The notes below the pieces were generated by a model that worked only from the letters and a program-made list of their open reading frames with translations, searched no databases and was not told where the DNA came from. This document shows, piece after piece, positions 62,911-64,000 of a stretch of DNA of 64,000 bases. The stretch lies in assembly GCA_037389465.1 (NCBI GenBank), contig JAZARR010000153.1, positions 1,907,001 through 1,971,000 on the forward strand, in the 5' to 3' direction. Every line of letters begins with the position of its first letter. The first letter of the stretch is position 1. A program made the position numbers and the translations under genes. This DNA is from Baylisascaris procyonis (lineage: Eukaryota > Nematoda > Chromadorea > Rhabditida > Ascarididae).

Positions 62911-64000
62911 CACTCAATATTTTCGATTTCAAAAGCGATATAAACGACCATTAACTGAGCAGGCGGCGTGGATGTTACTTATTTTAGGCAATTCTTTTGA
63001 AAGCATTTCAGCCTCCACCAAAACCAGCAAATAAAAATTTGACATTGCTACCTATGGTAATCTCGTCAACTATTAGCATTCGCATCAAGTCCACAACATG
63101 CTGCACGAAAATTACGCATATATTAGTTGTACAGAAATCCTTGAGAAAAAAAGTCATTATTAATAGAAGGCAAAGAAAACGCGACGCGACCAGTGTATTC
63201 TTTCCATTGCTTGGTCAGCGGCGCGCGCTGTGAAGATTAAAGGAGATCATGTCCACTGTCAGTTGGGCTCGCATTAGCACGCAACCCTTCTACGTTAAGC
63301 GTTGACTTGTATCGTTGCGCTGCGACGTTTGTAATACCGATGTGCGACGCGCTTCAAGTCGTTGACCACTACTGCTCTCTCGTTGATGAGTGCAGCAGTC
63401 ATAGAGATATACAATCACGACCGTTTCAGTGAAGATGCTTCTAAATGAAAGAACGTATTTGATCTCCATGCCTCGTGCCTCCACAATCGATTGAGTGCGT
63501 TCGTTTGCGCTTGTGATATTTCACGTTGTACAATATACCGCTGGGATCTCTTCGCCGTTTTCATCTTTTATTATTGGATATGTTTTATTCCCCTCCCCCT
63601 TGCAAATAATGTTTCACTAATGTTCCACGCACGTCACAATCGTAAAACTAGAATTGCGACCTTGACTGCATTTGATTCGGGATCAGTATATCTTCAAAGA
63701 AGAAGATGAAATAAAAGGAATGGGTGAAGGGAATTAAGGCTCATCAAAGGTTTTAAATTAGCGCATGTTTGTGCGCTAAATTAAAACTTATAGGGTGGAA
63801 ATTTGTTTATCGCAGTCTCATTTGCATGTGAATCGTATTTATTACCTCTAACTATGCTATCACTTGTTGTCGCCGGTTATGGATGAGTAACATTCGAATT
63901 ACGCCGATGAGAAGCAGCCTTGGTCAATTTTTTTTCAAATTTCAGCTTACTTTCAAGGAATATTTAACTTTTTTTGCGTACGCACCATGCTTACATTTTG
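62911..64000. other. Right flank of the satellite, no gene recognised
   Basis: Unique AT-rich sequence returns after the last diverged satellite copy. Open frames at 62997-63233 (basic) and 63491-63709 have no recognisable domains and are not called. Confidence 0.4.

Overview
The window looks like genomic DNA of a clade V (strongylid or hookworm-like) parasitic nematode. Its genes are broken into short exons (about 65-250 bp) separated by introns of a few hundred to about 1500 bp. Most acceptors have the nematode TTTCAG-type form, and the two largest genes are tandem M1 zinc aminopeptidases of the kind expanded in gut-feeding strongylids. The assignment is inferred from gene structure and gene content, not from a database match.

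Layout. (1) 1904-17023, + strand: M1 aminopeptidase gene A, 19 exons with consistent splice phases, about 926 visible codons, GAMEN and HExxH-x18-E motifs intact, natural stop at 17021-17023. (2) 18173-35653, + strand: paralogue gene B, 20 exons, about 924 visible codons, zinc site intact but GAMEN changed to GAEEH, natural stop at 35651-35653. For both genes the first coding exon (start codon and probable signal anchor) was not found. (3) 36126-36772, - strand: hydrophobic fragment, possibly a decayed nematode chemoreceptor. (4) 37372-40922: degenerate 12-bp GC-rich minisatellite. (5) 40923-46000: very large AAT-type microsatellite field containing two related copies of a ~370-bp GC-rich element. 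(6) 46001-47909: no firm gene. (7) 47910-52174, - strand: an 8-exon gene with GC-rich exons encoding a 432-residue protein of unrecognised family, with two putative zinc-binding modules and a highly charged middle. (8) 52793-62910: about 57 copies of a ~177-bp satellite with higher-order repeat structure. (9) 62911-64000: no gene seen.

Genes A and B are a head-to-tail duplicated pair on the same strand. Three homologous exons have identical lengths and several intron phases agree, but other introns were gained, lost or moved, so the duplication is not recent. They probably act as membrane or secreted exopeptidases on peptide N-termini; the altered GAMEN motif in B suggests changed substrate anchoring. 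The right half of the window (37-63 kb) is dominated by three unrelated kinds of tandem array, with the zinc-module gene sitting between two of them.

Most long open frames in the right half are consequences of repeat periodicity, not genes. No tRNA, rRNA or CRISPR was found.
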